Positions 36,844 to 45,540 of a stretch of DNA of 64,000 nucleotides are shown here, in pieces. The notes beneath the pieces were generated by a model, which worked only from the letters and a program-made list of their open reading frames with translations, had not been told where the DNA came from and did no database searches. Each line of letters opens with the position of its first letter. The first letter of the stretch is position 1. This stretch comes from Paraburkholderia sp. BL25I1N1. Its GTDB lineage: Bacteria > Pseudomonadota > Gammaproteobacteria > Burkholderiales > Burkholderiaceae. The stretch is from assembly GCF_003002025.1 (NCBI RefSeq), contig NZ_PVZB01000003.1, positions 186,001-250,000 of the forward strand. The letters run 5' to 3'. Position numbers and translations under genes: made by a program.

Positions 36844-37341
36844 TCACGCCAACTGAGCGGCGCCGTGAACGCCCTTCGCGCTGCTTTCCACAAAGGCCTT
36901 CACGAGGCATACCAGCGCGTGCATGCCGGTACGCGGATGGCGCAGGCAGCAATGCACTTGTTCGCTACGGCTTTCGCCAATCAGGCACCATGCGCAGAAG
37001 TGCTCGCAGTTGTTCGTCAGCAGGCGATAATGGTTTTCGCCGAGACGGGAGCGTGCGCGGCGTACGGCTTCGTCGCCGACGTAGCGGGCGGACGGGGTCG
37101 AACGAATCGTCAACGGATGGCCGGCGGCGAAGCGTTCCAGTTCTACTTCTTCAACCGGGCCGCGATGCGCTGAGCCTGCGAAGCCCGAGTAATGAACCAC
37201 GCGTCCATTGCCCACATAAATGCCGTGGTGCTCGTAACCGCGACGTTGCGTGACGAGATGCGCGCCGATCGGCAGGTCGATGGTGGACGCGGCGTCGCAG
37301 CGGTCTGCGCTGTGTTCGCTGCTGGTTTGGTTCGTGTTCAT
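36844..37341 (-). CDS. LRAT/NlpC-P60-superfamily protein
   Basis: This 165-residue protein resembles the lecithin-retinol acyltransferase (LRAT) fold. The first part has G-A-H-L-V followed by Y-E-H-H-G-I-Y-V-G-N-G-R-V-V-H-Y-S-G with the catalytic-type histidines. The second part has N-N-C-E-H-F-C with the predicted nucleophile Cys. Bacterial relatives are thiol acyltransferases or peptidases. There is no signal peptide, so it acts in the cytoplasm. A sigma-54 promoter (37382-37397) overlaps the codons of a longer frame, so the start must be the downstream Met at 37341. It may modify or cleave peptides of the locus, or protect the producer. Confidence 0.75.
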   Translation of the reverse strand: MNTNQTSSEHSADRCDAASTIDLPIGAHLVTQRRGYEHHGIYVGNGRVVHYSGFAGSAHRGPVEEVELERFAAGHPLTIRSTPSARYVGDEAVRRARSRLGENHYRLLTNNCEHFCAWCLIGESRSEQVHCCLRHPRTGMHALVCLVKAFVESSAKGVHGAAQLA

Positions 37342-37381
37342 GGCTGTCTCGCTTCGATTCCAACACTGTTGCGAGATCTTT

Positions 37382-37397
37382 TGCATCATCCGGGCCA
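37382..37397 (-). promoter_or_regulatory. sigma-54 promoter of the LRAT gene
   Basis: On the minus strand the sequence is TGGCCCGGATGATGCA: a GG and GC doublet separated by exactly 10 bases and close to the TGGCAC-N5-TTGCA consensus. It lies about 40 bp before the LRAT start. Confidence 0.7.
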
Positions 37398-37401
37398 TGC
37401 G

Positions 37402-37431
37402 CGCGAAAGCCCTTATTTAAAGGGTTTCGCG
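37402..37431. promoter_or_regulatory. CGCGAAACCCTT dyad, candidate enhancer site of the sigma-54 activator
   Basis: The two arms are CGCGAAA-G-CCCTT and, on the other strand, CGCGAAACCCTT, separated by five to six A/T bases. The 12-base half-site recurs exactly at 56375-56386 and 58321-58332, and with three mismatches at 50428-50439. Each copy lies 22-45 bp upstream of a sigma-54 promoter. The dyad sits between the LRAT promoter and the first peptide promoter and could serve both. Confidence 0.6.
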
Positions 37432-37722
37432 GGAAATGATGTAATTCCGGAAGCGACGAGTGTGCGTTGCGGGCCGACAGAAATCCCGCCGAAGTGTTGG
37501 CGAGCGGCGCTCATTTTTAGCGCTGTGGATGGGGGAAGTACTTCGATTGAAGCGGCGCGGCGAGCGGCGGAAATGTGTTGGGTCGCGCATCGGTTCGAGT
37601 GCGGGCATGTTGGCTGCCAGCCGACCGATGAATTCATGCGTGCTCATGCACTGCATAACCAGACGCTCGGAATCGCCCGGCAATCAAGGCGCTACGACAA
37701 AGCGCGCGAATCATTCGCAAAT

Positions 37723-37738
37723 TGGCATAGCACTTGCA
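37723..37738 (+). promoter_or_regulatory. sigma-54 promoter of the first peptide gene and PP2C gene
   Basis: TGGCATAGCACTTGCA matches the -24/-12 consensus almost perfectly, with GG-N10-GC spacing. It lies 73 bp before the peptide start. A 13-bp palindrome (GCGAAT-C-ATTCGC) at 37706-37718 abuts the -24 element and may bind another regulator. Confidence 0.85.
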
Positions 37739-37810
37739 CTATAACGGCCAGATACATCTTAACCGCGCGTCACCGCGCGCGTTACACACGCGGCCAACCG
37801 GAGAAACGAC

Positions 37811-38098
37811 ATGGCTTCTATTACAGTGAGCGACCTCTCGCTGAACCTCGCGCTAGACCGTAAAGCGATGGCGGCGATCCGCGGCGGCGGCGGCGCCCCG
37901 TGGGTGTACGGCTGGATTCAGCCCTATGTGCGCGATACGCCGAGCATTGGACCCGTCGTGAACCTGTACGACGTCACCAACAACTTCTATGCTAACCAGA
38001 TGATCAACACGTTCCAGTCGGTCGATGTACGCAACACCGGCGCGAACTCGAACATCCGTGTCTCTCCCGACGCACGCAGCACAAACAATACGGTGTAA
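37811..38098 (+). CDS. double-glycine leader peptide precursor 1
   Basis: This is a 95-residue precursor. The leader runs from residue 1 to 26 and ends M-A-A-I-R-G-G, with Gly-Gly at 25-26. The D-L-S at 8-10 and L-D-x-K-A-M at 15-20 are shared with the other peptides of the locus. The predicted mature part is 69 residues, rich in Asn, Val, Ser and aromatic residues, without cysteine. A GGAG box precedes the start. It is transcribed from a sigma-54 promoter and followed 5 bp later by the PP2C gene. No peptide-modifying enzyme such as a lanthionine synthetase, YcaO or radical SAM protein is nearby. Confidence 0.82.
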   Translation: MASITVSDLSLNLALDRKAMAAIRGGGGAPWVYGWIQPYVRDTPSIGPVVNLYDVTNNFYANQMINTFQSVDVRNTGANSNIRVSPDARSTNNTV

Positions 38099-38103
38099 AC
38101 GTT

Positions 38104-38874
38104 GTGACCTGTGCGAGCCAATTTCGCTGGACGTCGTCCGCGCGTTCCGACGCCGGATGCGTCCGCGAAATCAACGAAGATTCGTGCCTCGACCAGTCCG
38201 CGCTCGGACGCTGGGCCGTCGCCGACGGCATGGGCGGACACGCGGTCGGCGATCTGGCGAGCCGTCTGGTGATCGACGCGCTCAGCGGGCTGACGCCGCC
38301 CGTCAGCATGAAGTCCTTCGTCGCCGATGCGCGCGCGCGCCTGCAAACCGCCAATCGCCAATTGCGGGAAGAAGCCGCGCGCCGCCAGGTGCAGCGTATC
38401 GGCAGCACGGTCGTCGTGCTGCTCGCCTGTGATCGCTTCTGCGGCTACATCTGGGCCGGCGACAGCCGCCTGTACCTGCTGCGCGAACACAGCCTGCGGC
38501 AACTCACGCGCGACCACAGTCAGGTGGAAGCGCTGAAGTCGCTCGGCGTGCTTACGGAGGAAGAGGCGCGGCATCATCCGGCACAACACATGATCACGCG
38601 CGCCGTCGGCGCCACCGATCTGCTCGAACTCGACGACGATGCGATCGAGGTCGCGGACGGCGATGTCTTCCTTCTCTGCAGCGACGGCCTGAGCAACGAA
38701 GTCAGTGAAGAAGACATGCTCGCTGTGCTGAGCAATGCGGCAAGCGCGAACGCGTCTGACGAACTCGTCAACATGGCGCTCGCGCGTGGCGGCCGCGACA
38801 ACATCACCGCCGTGGTCGTGCGCGCCGAAGACCCTAATGCGGCCGACAAAACGCTGCTCAACCCGGCGCCATGA
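38104..38874 (+). CDS. PP2C-family Ser/Thr phosphatase
   Basis: This 256-residue cytoplasmic phosphatase is like PppA/Stp. The metal-binding motifs are R-x-x-N-E-D near 21-26, V-A-D-G-M-G-G-H at 39-46, W-A-G-D-S-R, L-C-S-D-G-L-S-N and G-G-R-D-N-I-T. It starts with GTG 5 bp after peptide precursor 1, so its translation is probably coupled to the peptide. It would reverse phosphorylation by the kinase at 53983-56106 on targets read by the FHA protein at 45518-48100. Such a triad controls type VI secretion in other bacteria; here it seems attached to a peptide exporter. Confidence 0.92.
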   Translation: MTCASQFRWTSSARSDAGCVREINEDSCLDQSALGRWAVADGMGGHAVGDLASRLVIDALSGLTPPVSMKSFVADARARLQTANRQLREEAARRQVQRIGSTVVVLLACDRFCGYIWAGDSRLYLLREHSLRQLTRDHSQVEALKSLGVLTEEEARHHPAQHMITRAVGATDLLELDDDAIEVADGDVFLLCSDGLSNEVSEEDMLAVLSNAASANASDELVNMALARGGRDNITAVVVRAEDPNAADKTLLNPAP

Positions 38875-38898
38875 ACCTATTGGCGTGACGCCGCGGTC

Positions 38899-40257
38899 TC
38901 AAGTCTCGTTGTCTTCATCGTCGCGGTCTTCAGCGCCGTTCTTGTTCGCGGCCGGCTGATTACGATTGCGAAAATCCTTCGAATGCAAGCCGTGTTTCTT
39001 CAGAAGCATTTGCAGATGCGAACGGTTCATGTCGATACGGCGGGCCAGTTCCGCGACGGTGCCGCTCACTTCGCGAAGGCCGCGCTCGAGGAAGGCTTTT
39101 TCGGCGTCGTCGCTGGCGGCGCGTTTTGCGTCGCTCAGCGACATCAGGTTCGCCACGCTGATCGGCTCCTGCCCGCTTGCGGTCGCGGCGTTGGACGCCG
39201 CCGCCGACCCGGGCGCCGCCGGCCGCATATCCACAGGCAAATGATCGACGTCGGCCATATCGCCGGCCAGGCACGACACGCGATACATCACGTTGCGCAA
39301 CTCGCGGATATTGCCCGGATACGCGTAGTTCAGCAGAAAGTCCCGCAAACGCGGCGTCAATCGCACGGGCCTGCGCTTTAACGTGCCGGCGGCTTCGTCG
39401 CCGAACCACGAAATCAGCAACGGAATTTCGTCGCGACGCTCGCGCAGCGGCGGCAACGTCACATGAATCACGCTAAGCCGATAGAACAGATCCTCGCGGA
39501 ATTTGCCCTCTTCGCTGAGCTGCCGCAAATTGCGATTGGTCGCCGCGACGATGCGTGTGTCCACCGCAATCGTCTCATCGGACCCGACGCGTTGAATCTC
39601 ATGCGCCTCCAGCACACGCAGCAGCTTCACCTGGCCGGCAAGCGGCAATTCGCCGATTTCGTCGAGAAAGATCGTACCGGTATGCGCGCTTTCGAATTTG
39701 CCCTTGCGATCGTTCGAAGCGCCCGTGAACGCACCCTTGCGATGCCCGAACAATTCCGACTCCAGCAGGTTGTCAGGAATCGCGCCGCAGTTCACGGAAA
39801 TGAAGGGTTTGTCGGAACGCGAACCGTTGGCGTGAATCACCTTTGCCATCAGCTCCTTGCCGGTGCCGCTTTCGCCGTCGATCAATACCGGTAAATCAGT
39901 CGGCGCGGCTTTCTCGGCGATTTCAAGCGATTCGAGCAGGCGTGGATTGTCGCCGAATGTCCCTTCAAAAATGAAACTGCGTTCGAGCAACGCCTTGCGA
40001 CGCGCGCCACGCGACAGGTCGGCGCGCTCCTGCGGCTCCGCAGCCACCGCCGCCTGCACGAAGCGCTCCTTGTGCGAAAGCTGCATCACCTCGTCGCGCA
40101 GCGAGGTGGCTTGCCGGAGCAGCTTGTCGATGTCCGCGCGCTCCAGCCGCGACGACCAGCGCAGTGTCGAGCGTAGAATCTCGATCCGCTCGATCAGCCC
40201 CGCGTATGAAATCGCGGGGCTGGCCTCTTCAATCTGATCGAGTATCTTCATCATCAT
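38899..40257 (-). CDS. sigma-54-dependent transcriptional activator
   Basis: This 452-residue AAA+ activator has Walker A G-E-S-G-T-G-K-E at 128-135, the sigma-54 contact loop G-A-F-T-G-A at 175-180 and Walker B I-F-L-D-E-I-G at 196-202. A C-terminal Fis-type helix-turn-helix lies at about 398-424. The N-terminal 95 residues are helical and carry no recognised receiver, GAF or FHA domain. Its start overlaps the exporter stop codon, so it belongs to the export operon. It is the obvious activator for the GG-N10-GC promoters before the peptide genes. An acidic, Asn-rich tail ends the protein. Confidence 0.93.
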   Translation of the reverse strand: MMMKILDQIEEASPAISYAGLIERIEILRSTLRWSSRLERADIDKLLRQATSLRDEVMQLSHKERFVQAAVAAEPQERADLSRGARRKALLERSFIFEGTFGDNPRLLESLEIAEKAAPTDLPVLIDGESGTGKELMAKVIHANGSRSDKPFISVNCGAIPDNLLESELFGHRKGAFTGASNDRKGKFESAHTGTIFLDEIGELPLAGQVKLLRVLEAHEIQRVGSDETIAVDTRIVAATNRNLRQLSEEGKFREDLFYRLSVIHVTLPPLRERRDEIPLLISWFGDEAAGTLKRRPVRLTPRLRDFLLNYAYPGNIRELRNVMYRVSCLAGDMADVDHLPVDMRPAAPGSAAASNAATASGQEPISVANLMSLSDAKRAASDDAEKAFLERGLREVSGTVAELARRIDMNRSHLQMLLKKHGLHSKDFRNRNQPAANKNGAEDRDDEDNET

Positions 40258-43200
40258 GCACTCAACTGTTTCTGTACCAGCTGGTAATACATGCCGCCGC
40301 GCTGAATCAGTTCATCGTGGCGCCCCTGTTCGACAATCGCCCCTTCATACAGCACGAGAATCTTGTCGGCACGCATGATCGTGCTGAGCCGGTGCGCGAT
40401 GATCACCGCCGTGCGGCCCTTCAGAATGTCGTGCATATTGCCGAGGATATTGCTCTCCGATTGCGAGTCCAGTGCCGAGGTCGCTTCGTCGAATACGAGC
40501 AGACGCGGATCGTGATACAGCGCCCGCGCAATGCACAGCCGCTGGATCTGCCCGCCCGACAAGCCGATGCCGCGCTCGCCGACAATCTGCTCGTAGCCGA
40601 GCGGCATCTTGCTGATGAATCCGTGCGCGTCGGCCATCTTCGCGACCTCCTCGATGCGGCGCCGGTCGGGCGCGTCGTCGCCGCTCGCGATGTTCTCGGA
40701 AATCGTACCGGAGAACAGTAGATTGCTCTGCATCACATAGCCGATCTGCGCACGGTAATAGGCTTTATCGACCACGCCGAGATCGTAGCCGTCGATCGTC
40801 ATCTTGCCTTCAGTCGGCGTATAGAAGCCGACCAGCAGTTTGGCGAGCGTGGTCTTGCCCGACCCGCTGCGTCCGACAATCGCCACCAGTTCGCCGGGCT
40901 TGATATCGAAGCTGATGTTTTCGAGCACGTACGCCGAGTCGTTTTCGCCATAGCGGAAATAGACGCCGCTGAGGCTGATCTCGCCTTGCAGTTCGGGTAA
41001 CATCACGCGCGACGGCAAATCCTGCGGCTTCTGCTCAGGTTCGATATCGAGCACATCGCCCAGGCGCTCCATCGCCACGCCCGCGTCGTTCAACATGCTC
41101 CATAAACCGACCAGGCCCATGAGCGGACCCAGCACGCTCCCCATGAACGCATTGAACGCGATCAACTGACCAATCGTCATTTCGCGCGCCAGCACGAGAT
41201 TCGCGCCGACCCACAGAATCGCGATCGTCGTCGCGGCGTTCAGCAACTGACTGCCGAGTCCCACGAGAATGTTGAACGCGTGCGCACGATATTGCACTTC
41301 GAGCGCCTTCGCGTACTTCTTCTCCCAGCGCAAGCGCACCGGCCGCTCGATACCCATGCCCTTGATGGTCTCCACGCCAGCGAGCGCTTCCATCAGAAAC
41401 GACTTCGATTCGGTCGACGCGGTGAACACTTCGCGCGCATAGCCTTTGATCTTCGGCGTGGCGATCGCGGTCAGGGCCATGATGGGAATGACAAAAGCAA
41501 TCAGCACTAGCGTCATCTTCACGTTGTAGACGAACATGATCGTGAAGTAGATGAAGACCATCAGCAGGTTCAACGCCGTAGTGACAGTGGACTCGGTGAG
41601 GAATGCACGGATCGTCTGGTTCTCCTGAAAGCGCGCGAAAATGTCGCCGGTCTTGCGCTTGGCGAAAAACGAGAACGGCAGCGACATGGTGTGCTTGAAG
41701 AACTGCGACATCATCGCGAAGTCCATGTTGCGCACCATAAAGTTCGCCAGATACGCGCGAATCGACGACATCAATTGCGAAAAGACATTGGCGATGATCA
41801 GGCCGCCGATCAGCAGATGCAGCAGGCTGACATTCTGATGCACGATCACGCCGTCGAGAATGTTCTGGATGATCAGCGGCGGAATCACGCCCAATACCTG
41901 AATCACGAAAGTGGCGAGAAACAGGTGGCCGAGAATCTTCTTGTACGGCTTGAGGTAGCCGACAAAGCGAATCCACGGCGAGCGCGCGGCGGACATCTGC
42001 AGTAAATGCGGTCCGCCGGTAAACAGCAGGCAGGTGCCGCTCCAGCCGCGCTCGAAATCTTCGACCGTCATTTTCTTGAAGCCGACCGCCGGATCCGCGA
42101 CCCACACGTAATCCTTGGAGAGCCCGTACACCACGACGTAGTGATAGCCCTCCCAGTGGACAATGAACGGCAGATCGAAACCGCGCAACGAATCGAATGT
42201 GCATTGCACGCCGCGCGCTGTAAAGCCGAGCGATTCGCCGGCGCGCGCCAGACTGTCGAGCGTCGCGCCCTGGGTCGTGACGTTGGCGAGCTCGCGCAAT
42301 TTGCCAAGCGTCATTGGAATACTGTAGTGGCGGCATACCATCGCAAGGCACGCCGCACCGCAATCCATTTCTTCCGCCTGCTCGACCAGCGCGAAGCGTT
42401 TGATGACTTTCTCGCCGAACTCGGGCTTGCTTTGCAAATCGAGCATCAGCGGCAGCTTGCGCCGCTGCTCGACCCGCTTTTGCCGCTGCAATTCACGGTC
42501 GCCGTAGCGAATCCGCTCGTCGAGCACTTCGCGCAGTTTCGGATTGCGTTCGAGGATGAAGTGAACCGTACGCTCCGGAATCACCAGCAGCCGCGTATCG
42601 GTCGTCGCGACCACCGACGCCATCTGCTCCTGGCGCATCAGGCATGCTTTCTCGCCGAATATCTCGCCTTCTCCCAGCGTGGCGAGTGTATAGTCATGCC
42701 CCTCCTCGTGCCGCACGATACGCACTTCGCCGTGGCGAACCACGTACAGGCGCCGATCCTCGCGACCGTCCTGTTTAAGGATTTCCTTGCCCGCGGCCAC
42801 GCGTTTCACGCCGACGCTGCGCACATACTCTTCGAGTTCGGCCTTGTTCAGTTTGCCGCGCAGATCGAACAATTGCGCGACGAAACCGCCCGCCGAATTG
42901 ATCGCCACGTAGCTGGCAACGAACGCCAAAGCGGCCTGATTGCCGGCGATCACAGGTTCGATCGCAGCTCGCGGAATGAACAGCAATTCGGTTTTCGCCG
43001 ACGAGCGCACCGACGCTTCGTGGACATAGGTGCGCAACATCGCGATATCGGCGAAGATCTCGCCCGACTTGCGCACCCCCATGCTGGTTTCTTTACCGTG
43101 CTCCTCAGTAAATATCCGCACGGAACCCGAACGAATCACATACAGCCCGTCAGCCGTCTCGCCCGCTGAGCAAACCGTTTCTCCGAACGAATAGAAGCGC

Positions 43201-43310
43201 GCTTGCGCATATTCGGCAAGACGCTCGATCTCGTCGCGCGAAAACGGCGAAAAAATTTCCACCGAGGTGAGAAACTCGGCTGCGGAGGGCGCGGTCTGGG
43301 GTGCATCCAT
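40254..43310 (-). CDS. C39-peptidase ABC exporter with two cyclic-nucleotide-binding domains
   Basis: This 1018-residue exporter cleaves double-glycine leaders and pumps the peptide out. Domains in order: two cNMP-binding folds (about 15-135 and 145-260); a C39 peptidase with Gln311, Cys317 in E-M-D-C-G-A-A-C, His390 in G-Y-H-Y and Asp406 in A-D-P; a membrane domain (about 450-740); and the ATPase with Walker A G-R-S-G-S-G-K-T at 813-820, L-S-G-G-Q at 917-921, Walker B at 937-942 and the H-loop His973. All catalytic residues are intact. Most bacteriocin exporters lack the cNMP domains; similar architecture is known in cyanobacteria (HetC-like). It sits between the PPIase and activator genes. 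Confidence 0.94.
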   Translation of the reverse strand: MDAPQTAPSAAEFLTSVEIFSPFSRDEIERLAEYAQARFYSFGETVCSAGETADGLYVIRSGSVRIFTEEHGKETSMGVRKSGEIFADIAMLRTYVHEASVRSSAKTELLFIPRAAIEPVIAGNQAALAFVASYVAINSAGGFVAQLFDLRGKLNKAELEEYVRSVGVKRVAAGKEILKQDGREDRRLYVVRHGEVRIVRHEEGHDYTLATLGEGEIFGEKACLMRQEQMASVVATTDTRLLVIPERTVHFILERNPKLREVLDERIRYGDRELQRQKRVEQRRKLPLMLDLQSKPEFGEKVIKRFALVEQAEEMDCGAACLAMVCRHYSIPMTLGKLRELANVTTQGATLDSLARAGESLGFTARGVQCTFDSLRGFDLPFIVHWEGYHYVVVYGLSKDYVWVADPAVGFKKMTVEDFERGWSGTCLLFTGGPHLLQMSAARSPWIRFVGYLKPYKKILGHLFLATFVIQVLGVIPPLIIQNILDGVIVHQNVSLLHLLIGGLIIANVFSQLMSSIRAYLANFMVRNMDFAMMSQFFKHTMSLPFSFFAKRKTGDIFARFQENQTIRAFLTESTVTTALNLLMVFIYFTIMFVYNVKMTLVLIAFVIPIMALTAIATPKIKGYAREVFTASTESKSFLMEALAGVETIKGMGIERPVRLRWEKKYAKALEVQYRAHAFNILVGLGSQLLNAATTIAILWVGANLVLAREMTIGQLIAFNAFMGSVLGPLMGLVGLWSMLNDAGVAMERLGDVLDIEPEQKPQDLPSRVMLPELQGEISLSGVYFRYGENDSAYVLENISFDIKPGELVAIVGRSGSGKTTLAKLLVGFYTPTEGKMTIDGYDLGVVDKAYYRAQIGYVMQSNLLFSGTISENIASGDDAPDRRRIEEVAKMADAHGFISKMPLGYEQIVGERGIGLSGGQIQRLCIARALYHDPRLLVFDEATSALDSQSESNILGNMHDILKGRTAVIIAHRLSTIMRADKILVLYEGAIVEQGRHDELIQRGGMYYQLVQKQLSA

Positions 43311-43376
43311 GTGCTTACGGACCTCGAATCGGCGTGTCGCGGTGTTGTTTCAATACGGCGCGTGGTCTCGAACGGC

Positions 43377-44129
43377 CTAGCGCGCTTCGATCACATGCTC
43401 CTGGGCGCGTGAGATCAACCAGCTTTCGCGCAGCAGGCGCCGGACTTCGGATGCCACGTCGGCGTCGAGCGTCGCCGGATATTTGGCCGTCACGGCGAAA
43501 ATCTCGAAGCACGAACGATCCGCCGACGGAAACGGTCCCAGCAGATCGCCCACCGCCGCGTTGAAAATCTTCGCTTCGATATCGGGCTTCAACGAGCCGC
43601 GCAGCACCTTGCCGATCACGCCGCCCGCCTCGCGCGTATCCGCGATGGAATGCTCGCGCGCCATGTCGGCGAAACTGTCGGGATCGTCGTGCAGGTACGA
43701 AATCATTTCCTTCGCCTTGCCCTCGCTGTCGAGCACGATGTGGCTCACCTCGATCGCATCGAACTTCGGCGAATTGAGCGCGAAGTAATCCTTGATCGCG
43801 GCCTCGTTGCCGATCTCGTCGAGCATCTTCTCCTGATACAACCCGTCGGTAATGAAGACCTCGAATTCGTCGAGACTGACATTCAGGGCGTCGAGATACT
43901 GATTCATATCCGTCGCGCGATGCAGACCGCGCACGCGGCGGAACTGATCGGCGCGTTGCTGGATTTCATCGGCGGTCACGGTGATGCCCTGCTTCTTCGC
44001 TGCGTGAACCGTGAGCTTGTCGCGCACGATCTGCTCGATCAGGCTCTCGAACTGGCCGGTCAGTTTCAGAAGACGAATGAACTCGGCCACGTCCACGACT
44101 TCGTCATCGATTCGCACTATCGCGGTCAT
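43377..44129 (-). CDS. SurA/parvulin-like peptidyl-prolyl isomerase without signal peptide
   Basis: This is a 250-residue protein. Residues 1-115 form a helical SurA-like chaperone region. Residues about 120-215 resemble a parvulin domain (E-V-S-H-I-V-L, F-A-D-M-A-R-E-H-S, G-G-V-I-G-K-V-L-R-G-S-L, G-D-L-L-G-P-F). No signal peptide is present, so unlike SurA it should act in the cytoplasm, perhaps holding precursors for the exporter encoded 66 bp downstream. PPIases of this kind accompany some cyanobacterial double-glycine exporters. It lies 37 bp after the adaptor gene. Confidence 0.85.
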   Translation of the reverse strand: MTAIVRIDDEVVDVAEFIRLLKLTGQFESLIEQIVRDKLTVHAAKKQGITVTADEIQQRADQFRRVRGLHRATDMNQYLDALNVSLDEFEVFITDGLYQEKMLDEIGNEAAIKDYFALNSPKFDAIEVSHIVLDSEGKAKEMISYLHDDPDSFADMAREHSIADTREAGGVIGKVLRGSLKPDIEAKIFNAAVGDLLGPFPSADRSCFEIFAVTAKYPATLDADVASEVRRLLRESWLISRAQEHVIEAR

Positions 44130-44166
44130 TTCTTCCGCTCCTTTAATTGACGTGTGATCCGTGCGG

Positions 44167-45540
44167 TCATCCCGCCACCTGCCTGAACGGATCGAGACCC
44201 AGATCGATCAGGCGCCGTTCGCGCACCACGATCTCAGCGCTTGCCGTCATGCCGTAGCGCAACGGATAGCGCGTGTCGGCAATCTGGTAGTAATTTTTGT
44301 CGAGCGTGACGCGCCCTTCGTAGACTGGCTGCTTGTCCGTCGCCGACGGCTTGGTGGCCGGCGAAATATAGGCCAGCGTGCCGCTGATCAGCCCGTAGCG
44401 TTGATACGGGAAAGCGTTGAATTTCAGTTTGACCGGCAAGCCCTCGTGCAGAAACGCACGATCGTGTTCGGCGATCTCGATCTTCAGCACGGGCCGCGCG
44501 TCTTTGGGCGCAATGCCGCCGAGCGGCGCATTTGCCTGAATCTTGTCGCCGCGCTGGGTCGACGTCACGTCCGTGATGACGCCCGAAACCGGCGCGAGAA
44601 TCAGCAGGAAATTGTCTTTGTCGATGTTCTCGAAGCGAATCCGCGCGGCCGCTTCGGACACCAATCGTGCGCTTTGCAGTTGCAGGCGCAACTTGTCTTC
44701 GGCGTCGGTAATGTCGCGCACCGCCGAATCGTATTGAAGCTGCAGGTCGGTGGTCTGCTGGCCGCTGGTTTCCAGTTGCGCGTTCGCCTGCGTGTATTCG
44801 TGGCTCAAGCGGAAATCCAGTTCCGCGAGCTTCGATTGGGCGACACGGTACGCGTTATCCGCCTCCATTGCCGCCGTGCGTTTTTGCTCCACCTGCAATT
44901 CGGCAATGCCGCCGCCACCCGGCTGCGCGAAGAGCCGCGAGTAGCGGTCCAGTTCCTGGCGCGCCGCTTCGCGCGTGCGCCGGGCGTTGTCGAGCATGCT
45001 GCGCGCCTCGTCGAGTTCGGCCTTCTGTCCTTCCGCTAGTTTGGTCGTGCCTTCGGAGACGCGCGTTTCGTGCTGGCGGGCCTCCACTTCCATCTGCGTT
45101 TTGAGCGCGGCGGCCTTACGCTCCATTAGCGCTTTCTTCTCGGGGAACTGCTTCCAGTCGCGCTCGGCGTCTTCCAGTTTGAGTTGCGCTTGCAATGCAT
45201 TGCTGGCGGCCTCGATCGCGCCGCGCGCATTCAGGCGCGCCAGCACATCGCCTTTCTGCACCGGTTGCCCTTCGGCGATATACAGATCGGCGAGTTCGCC
45301 GTCGATTGGCGCATAGATGCGGCGCACCTCCGATTCCGGCGACAAGGTGCCTTGCGCGCTGACGATTACGTCGGCACGCCCCACGAACGACCACAACAGC
45401 CCGACCACGACCAGCGCGACCATCGCCCAGATCAGCGCGCGCGCGAGCCGCACCGGCTCCGCCATCAGGATCGCGATGCCCTCGACGCTGTGATCTTCCA
45501 GCGCCTCCGACAACGGCCTAGGGTGACTGTCGCGTTTCAC
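44167..45540 (-). CDS. HlyD-family membrane fusion protein
   Basis: This 457-residue periplasmic adaptor has a cytoplasmic N-terminus, one membrane helix (about 35-55), a lipoyl half-motif (V-R-R-I-Y-A-P-I-D-G-E-L) and a long coiled coil (about 110-300). The second lipoyl half follows (L-I-L-A-P-V-S-G-V-I-T), then a beta-barrel part with the family signature G-L-P-V-K-L-K-F-N-A-F-P-Y-Q-R-Y-G. It links the ABC exporter to the outer-membrane channel encoded in the same operon. Its start overlaps the end of the FHA gene by 23 bases. Confidence 0.93.
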   Translation of the reverse strand: MKRDSHPRPLSEALEDHSVEGIAILMAEPVRLARALIWAMVALVVVGLLWSFVGRADVIVSAQGTLSPESEVRRIYAPIDGELADLYIAEGQPVQKGDVLARLNARGAIEAASNALQAQLKLEDAERDWKQFPEKKALMERKAAALKTQMEVEARQHETRVSEGTTKLAEGQKAELDEARSMLDNARRTREAARQELDRYSRLFAQPGGGGIAELQVEQKRTAAMEADNAYRVAQSKLAELDFRLSHEYTQANAQLETSGQQTTDLQLQYDSAVRDITDAEDKLRLQLQSARLVSEAAARIRFENIDKDNFLLILAPVSGVITDVTSTQRGDKIQANAPLGGIAPKDARPVLKIEIAEHDRAFLHEGLPVKLKFNAFPYQRYGLISGTLAYISPATKPSATDKQPVYEGRVTLDKNYYQIADTRYPLRYGMTASAEIVVRERRLIDLGLDPFRQVAG

